Origin: Gracilibacillus sp. YIM 98692
GTDB lineage: Bacteria > Bacillota > Bacilli > Bacillales > Amphibacillaceae
Reading direction: 5' to 3'
Length of the DNA stretch: 64,000 nucleotides
Assembly: GCF_010993965.1 (NCBI RefSeq)
Contig: NZ_WIXM01000005.1
Span: 124,001 to 188,000, forward strand
Under the pieces are notes generated by a model, which saw nothing but the letters and a program-made list of their open reading frames with translations, was not told where the DNA came from and searched no databases. Positions 60,472-64,000 of this stretch are shown one piece after another (positions within the stretch are counted from its first letter, which is position 1; every line of letters begins with the position of its first letter). Both the position numbers and the translations under genes were made by a program.

Positions 60472-61155
60472 TTGGAAATCAGTGGGGTTTCAGGTAAAGT
60501 TTATAAAATTACGGATTGGATCATGGCACTTGCAACAGCAAATTTTCTATGGTTTGTTTTCAATTTACCAATCGTTTATTTAGTATTCATTATGCTATTA
60601 ACAGAGAGGCTTCTTGAATGGTTAGCTTTAGGAGCTTTTGTCGTTATTCTCGCACCATTTGTTTTATTTCCAGCAACAACAGCGATGTTTGGAGTAATTA
60701 AGAAAAGAGTGATAGATGAGGATATAAAATTAATTCGGACGTTTTTCATTCATTATAAAGAAAACTATGTAAGAAGTATGCTTGGTGGACTTATTATATG
60801 TTTGGTGCTGGTGATCTTAGCTGTCGATTATTACTTTTTTATGGAAAATGTAAGTAAGTTATTTGCGTATTTCTTCTTTATTATTGCATTTTTTTTATTA
60901 GTGTTTACACTGCATTTTTTCTCAGTCACCGTCCATATGTATACAAGTCTATTCGGAGCGATGAAAAATGCTTGCCTAATTACGCTTGGGAATCCACTTT
61001 TGACTTTAGGGATTGGATTATTTAGCGGGTTCATTATTTATTGTAGTTTTCAAATTATGACGTTTTTAATTCCTTTTTTTATGGGATCTTTAATTGCGCT
61101 TGCTTCTTATTTCGGGTTTTTTAAATTTTTTTTAAAAGTGCAAGCTTTTAAATAG
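60472..61155 (+). CDS. YesL family (DUF624) membrane protein, second copy
   Basis: A 227-residue membrane protein with five to six hydrophobic segments and the YesL opening 'ITDWIMALATANFLWFVFNLP' (about 12-32), then 'FPATTAMFGVIKKRV'. TTG 60472 is the chosen start: GAGGAGAGG precedes it by 6 bases. The frame from 60418 starts without a binding site. It comes just before the mannosidase gene (35-base gap) and probably shares its transcript. It belongs to the same family as the gene at 50895. Confidence 0.83.
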   Translation: MEISGVSGKVYKITDWIMALATANFLWFVFNLPIVYLVFIMLLTERLLEWLALGAFVVILAPFVLFPATTAMFGVIKKRVIDEDIKLIRTFFIHYKENYVRSMLGGLIICLVLVILAVDYYFFMENVSKLFAYFFFIIAFFLLVFTLHFFSVTVHMYTSLFGAMKNACLITLGNPLLTLGIGLFSGFIIYCSFQIMTFLIPFFMGSLIALASYFGFFKFFLKVQAFK

Positions 61156-61190
61156 TTTCACTTTATATGTTTGAGAGAGGAGAGGTTTTA

Positions 61191-62522
61191 ATGGAGCTAA
61201 TGACAACGCATGTACCAAAATCTTTAAATAAAGTAATTGGGGAAGTTGAAAAGTACTTCTCGAGTAATGAAAAAATATCTAAATTATTTCGAAATTGTTT
61301 TCTAAATACATATCAGACTACTTTAACGGGGAAAGAGGATGATACCACATTTGTAGTAACAGGTGATATTCCTGCGATGTGGCTAAGAGATTCAGCTTCG
61401 CAAGTTCGTCCCTATTTAATGGTCGCTGCTGAAGATCGACAAATTGCAAAGATAATTAAAGGTGTAATTCGGAGGCAATTTGATTATATTTTACAAGATC
61501 CTTATGCCAATGCATTTAATGAAACGGCAAATGGGAATGGGCATCAAACCGATGAAACGGATATGTCTCCAATTGTGTGGGAACGAAAGTATGAAATAGA
61601 TTCCCTGTGTTATCCAATTCAATTGGCTTATCTATATTGGAAAGAAACAAACGATCATTCCATATTTGATCGTACATTTTTTGATGTGATACGAATGATT
61701 CATAAAACGTGGAAGGTAGAACAAAACCACAACGAACTGTCCTCGTACCGATTTAATCGTAAAAATGTAAGAAGGATAGATACACTTCCTAATGGTGGAA
61801 AAGGTGCGGAAACTGCTTGGACAGGGATGACTTGGTCTGGCTTCCGTCCAAGTGATGATACTTGCTTGTATGGCTACCATATTCCGTCAAATATGTTTGC
61901 AGTGGTTGTTTTGGATTATGCAAAAGAAATAAGCCGACAATTTGGAGAACTGGAATTGGGGAAGGGATGCGAGGCGCTAGGAAAAGAAATAAAAAATGGT
62001 ATTGAACAATATGGAACAATTAATCACCCTTTATATGGAAGAGTTTATGTTTATGAGACAGATGGTAAAGGCAACTATGTTATCATGGATGATGCTAATG
62101 TACCTAGTTTGTTGGCTGCACCATATCTAGGATATTGTGATTATAAGGATGAAACATACCAGAATACAAGAAAGCTAATTTTAAGCAGGGAAAATCCATA
62201 TTACTATGAAGGGAAAATAGCTAATGGTATAGGAAGTCCACATACACCAGATCACTACATTTGGCATATAGCTTTGTCCGTTCAAGGGATGACTTCAATA
62301 TCAGCAAATGAACGCCGAAAAATATTACAATATCTTACAACGACTGATGGTGGGGAAGGGTATATGCATGAAGGCTTTCATGCGGATAATCCTGCTGAAT
62401 ATACGAGAAGTTGGTTTGCGTGGTCCAACTCGATGTTCAGTGAGTTTATTTTAAGTCTTTCTGGGAAAGCAATTAAGGATACTCCATTGTATAGGGAGTT
62501 GGATAAGATAATGAAAGATTAA
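61191..62522 (+). CDS. GH125 exo-alpha-1,6-mannosidase
   Basis: A 443-residue cytosolic glycosidase of family GH125 (formerly DUF1237). The hallmark 'TGDIPAMWLRDSASQVRPY' (about 47-65) and 'DPYANAFNETANGNGHQTD' (about 104-122) are present, as are 'TGMTWSGFRPSDDTCLYGY' and the C-terminal 'YTRSWFAWSNSMFSEFI'. Known members are metal-independent, inverting exo-alpha-1,6-mannosidases used to degrade N-glycans or mannans. There is no signal peptide, so it would act on imported mannosides, which fits importer 2. ATG 61191 follows GAGAGGAGAGG; the frame opens at 61167. Confidence 0.92.
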   Translation: MELMTTHVPKSLNKVIGEVEKYFSSNEKISKLFRNCFLNTYQTTLTGKEDDTTFVVTGDIPAMWLRDSASQVRPYLMVAAEDRQIAKIIKGVIRRQFDYILQDPYANAFNETANGNGHQTDETDMSPIVWERKYEIDSLCYPIQLAYLYWKETNDHSIFDRTFFDVIRMIHKTWKVEQNHNELSSYRFNRKNVRRIDTLPNGGKGAETAWTGMTWSGFRPSDDTCLYGYHIPSNMFAVVVLDYAKEISRQFGELELGKGCEALGKEIKNGIEQYGTINHPLYGRVYVYETDGKGNYVIMDDANVPSLLAAPYLGYCDYKDETYQNTRKLILSRENPYYYEGKIANGIGSPHTPDHYIWHIALSVQGMTSISANERRKILQYLTTTDGGEGYMHEGFHADNPAEYTRSWFAWSNSMFSEFILSLSGKAIKDTPLYRELDKIMKD

Positions 62523-62690
62523 GGAGTTCTATGCTTTTGAATGATACTTTGTTGAAATATACGCACTAAAAACTAGAGTGTTTTCTCAATTTATGGGAAC
62601 AGAATTATATCAAATTCAATATTAGCTTTTTTGGTATTATTGTTATATCATTATATATCAATAAGAGGTTTTAACATCTGAGGTGACAGA

Positions 62691-63794
62691 ATGAAATCCT
62701 TGTATGAACAAGTCTATGAAACATTAAAGAAGGAAATTACTTCAGGAAAGCATAAAGTGGGTGACCGGATTCCGTCAGAGAAAAAATTATCTGAAACTTT
62801 CGAAGTTAGTAGAATCACTAGTAAGAAGGCACTAGAAAAACTTATGCATGAAGGTTATGTATATCGTCAGCGGGGGAAGGGTACATTCGTTTCAGATTTC
62901 CAAAATGAAAAAAATGCAAATAAGAACTCCGTTAAAAAGAAAACGCCATTATTCGGATTAATTGTTACATCCTTAGGTGATGATGCTTTTGGTAGCGGTT
63001 TTGTGAATTCCATTATAGAAGAATCAAGTGGAAAAAGTTTGATCATATTAAAAAGTTCCTTAGGTGTTCCTGAGCGAGAAGAACAAATAGTAAAAGAATT
63101 ACTAGATTACGGTGTAGACGGCATTATTGTATCTCCGGCACAGGGAGAACACTATGGCTCAGAAATACTAAAAATGGTAGTGAATAAGTTTCCATTAGTA
63201 TTAATTGATCGCACCTTCAAGGGGATAGCAGCTACTTCCGTTTCTACCGATAATCAAGAAGCAGCTAAAAAAGGTGTGAATTTTTTATTTGAGTTAGGGC
63301 ATGAAGATATTGGTGTGATGATGCCAACGAATTATGGCGCGACAACGATAGAAAATAGATTAAGTGGAATTGTTAGTGCTTTTGCAGAAAAACAAGTAAA
63401 AGTTAATCGTGATCTTTGGTGTTCAGAGATAAAGAGTACCTTACCAATTCCGCAAGCTACTCCAGAGGAAGATATCGAAATCATTAAACAACACATCAGG
63501 GATAACCCGGAGATGACAGCGATATTTGCGTTGGAATATGCTATTGCTTTATTAGTAAAGAATGCAGTTGAACAATTAGGGATGGATGTACCAAAAGATA
63601 TTTCTATTCTTTGTTTTGATAGTCCATCACGAACTGATGTAGTGTGTAATTTTACATATATCAAACAAAACGAAGAGGAGTTAGGCAAGACGGCATTACA
63701 AAGATTATTAGGCATGTATCAAGGCGAAGCTGCCATTAAGAAAGACCGGATACCAGCAGAATTGATCATTGGTAATACGACAAAAGCTATATAA
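62691..63794 (+). CDS. GntR-LacI hybrid transcriptional regulator (AraR-like)
   Basis: A 367-residue repressor with an N-terminal GntR winged helix (about 1-70: 'RIPSEKKLSETFEVSRITSKK' region) and a C-terminal LacI/periplasmic-binding-type sensor (about 85-365: 'GIIVSPAQGE', 'LIDRTFKG', 'DISILCFDSPS'). This domain mix is that of B. subtilis AraR, which answers to L-arabinose; here the neighbours suggest a mannoside or a related sugar. It probably controls the importer 2-mannosidase region. ATG 62691 follows GAGGTGA. A terminator follows. Confidence 0.88.
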   Translation: MKSLYEQVYETLKKEITSGKHKVGDRIPSEKKLSETFEVSRITSKKALEKLMHEGYVYRQRGKGTFVSDFQNEKNANKNSVKKKTPLFGLIVTSLGDDAFGSGFVNSIIEESSGKSLIILKSSLGVPEREEQIVKELLDYGVDGIIVSPAQGEHYGSEILKMVVNKFPLVLIDRTFKGIAATSVSTDNQEAAKKGVNFLFELGHEDIGVMMPTNYGATTIENRLSGIVSAFAEKQVKVNRDLWCSEIKSTLPIPQATPEEDIEIIKQHIRDNPEMTAIFALEYAIALLVKNAVEQLGMDVPKDISILCFDSPSRTDVVCNFTYIKQNEEELGKTALQRLLGMYQGEAAIKKDRIPAELIIGNTTKAI

Positions 63795-63815
63795 ACCAAG
63801 TATCCACCAAGAATG

Positions 63816-63841
63816 AGAGGCGGTCTATGAACGCCTCTTTC
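63816..63841 (+). terminator. Terminator after the GntR-LacI regulator
   Basis: AGAGGCG (63816-63822) and CGCCTCT (63832-63838) form a 7-bp GC-rich stem, followed by TTCT. Confidence 0.7.
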
Positions 63842-63900
63842 TAATTTGACATTTTAAAAAACGAAAAATTGGGAGTAATGAAAATACTGTGTTAAAATAA

Positions 63901-63914
63901 TGAAAACGTTAACA
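63901..63914 (+). promoter_or_regulatory. Perfect cre site before the VOC gene
   Basis: TGAAAACGTTAACA satisfies TGWAANCGNTNWCA at all 14 positions and contains the palindrome AACGTT. It is 37 bases before the last gene, which is therefore probably subject to CcpA. Confidence 0.75.
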
Positions 63915-63950
63915 ACAAATGTGTGAATTTAGGTGAAGGAGGAGAAAAAA

Positions 63951-64000
63951 ATGATCAAAAGAATTGGTCATACCGCATTTACTGTTGAGAATATGGAGAA
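63951..64000 (+). CDS. VOC (glyoxalase/bleomycin resistance) family protein, N-terminus only
   Basis: The first 16 codons are present: MIKRIGHTAFTVENME. 'IGHTAFTVENME' is the usual opening strand of vicinal-oxygen-chelate proteins, with His7 as a candidate metal ligand. ATG 63951 follows GAAGGAGGAG. The gene continues beyond the window, so nothing more specific can be said; lactoylglutathione lyases, dioxygenases and sugar-related lyases are all possible. Confidence 0.6.
   Translation, partial: MIKRIGHTAFTVENME

Overview
The window looks like chromosomal DNA from a low-GC Gram-positive bacterium of the family Bacillaceae. A halotolerant genus such as Gracilibacillus, Oceanobacillus or Virgibacillus is my inference from general protein and repeat style, not a proven call. 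The grounds are strong AGGAGG-type ribosome binding sites, frequent TTG and GTG starts, CcpA-type cre sites, a B. subtilis-like iol operon, a ydaJKLMN-type operon, HemAT, YtoQ, YkoY with its manganese riboswitch, and fold-back repeats of a kind common in Bacillaceae. No rRNA, tRNA, transposase, phage gene or CRISPR array was seen.

Layout. 1-1.85 kb: the end of a GH31 glucosidase gene, a Fic toxin with a small VbhA-type antitoxin, and ytoQ. 2.07-12.8 kb: a myo-inositol catabolic region with two tandem IolR-like regulators followed by iolA, B, C, D, E, G and J; no inositol transporter, iolH or iolI is present. 12.9-23.8 kb: housekeeping and envelope genes (nucleotidyltransferase, YitT, D-2-hydroxyacid dehydrogenase, NERD protein, DPBB-DUF3889 protein, AGCS symporter, FabI, YdcF, a 37-codon membrane ORF, MFS exporter, HemAT). 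24.1-31.3 kb: a five-gene exopolysaccharide operon like ydaJKLMN, with a degenerate GGDEF protein that keeps its c-di-GMP I-site. 31.3-35.0 kb: a manganese riboswitch and TerC/YkoY protein, a GH18 enzyme and an AraC regulator.

35-64 kb is a run of sugar-use loci. A PhyH oxygenase is followed by a fructose/tagatose-type PTS operon (PfkB kinase, EIIBC, EIIA, class II aldolase) under an RpiR regulator. Next, 41.2-48.9 kb has an ABC sugar importer flanked by two paralogous Gfo/Idh/MocA oxidoreductases, with a sugar isomerase, an ASRT-family protein and an AraC regulator. 49.0-63.8 kb has two opposing sulfatase-fold enzymes with threonine at the nucleophile position, a 52-bp tandem repeat, two YesL/DUF624 proteins, a second ABC importer, an isomerase, two more oxidoreductases, a GH125 exo-alpha-mannosidase and a GntR-LacI hybrid regulator. 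The window ends inside a VOC-family gene behind a perfect cre site.

How it fits together. Both ABC importers lack an ATPase, so they probably share a distant MsmX-like one. Each has a hairpin between the binding-protein gene and the permease genes, which suits high production of the binding protein. Perfect or near-perfect cre sites lie before several loci, so glucose repression is likely. The most novel-looking part is 41-63 kb: two linked oxidoreductase-centred sugar systems of unknown substrate, the second probably acting on a mannose-containing and perhaps phosphate- or sulfate-decorated glycan.
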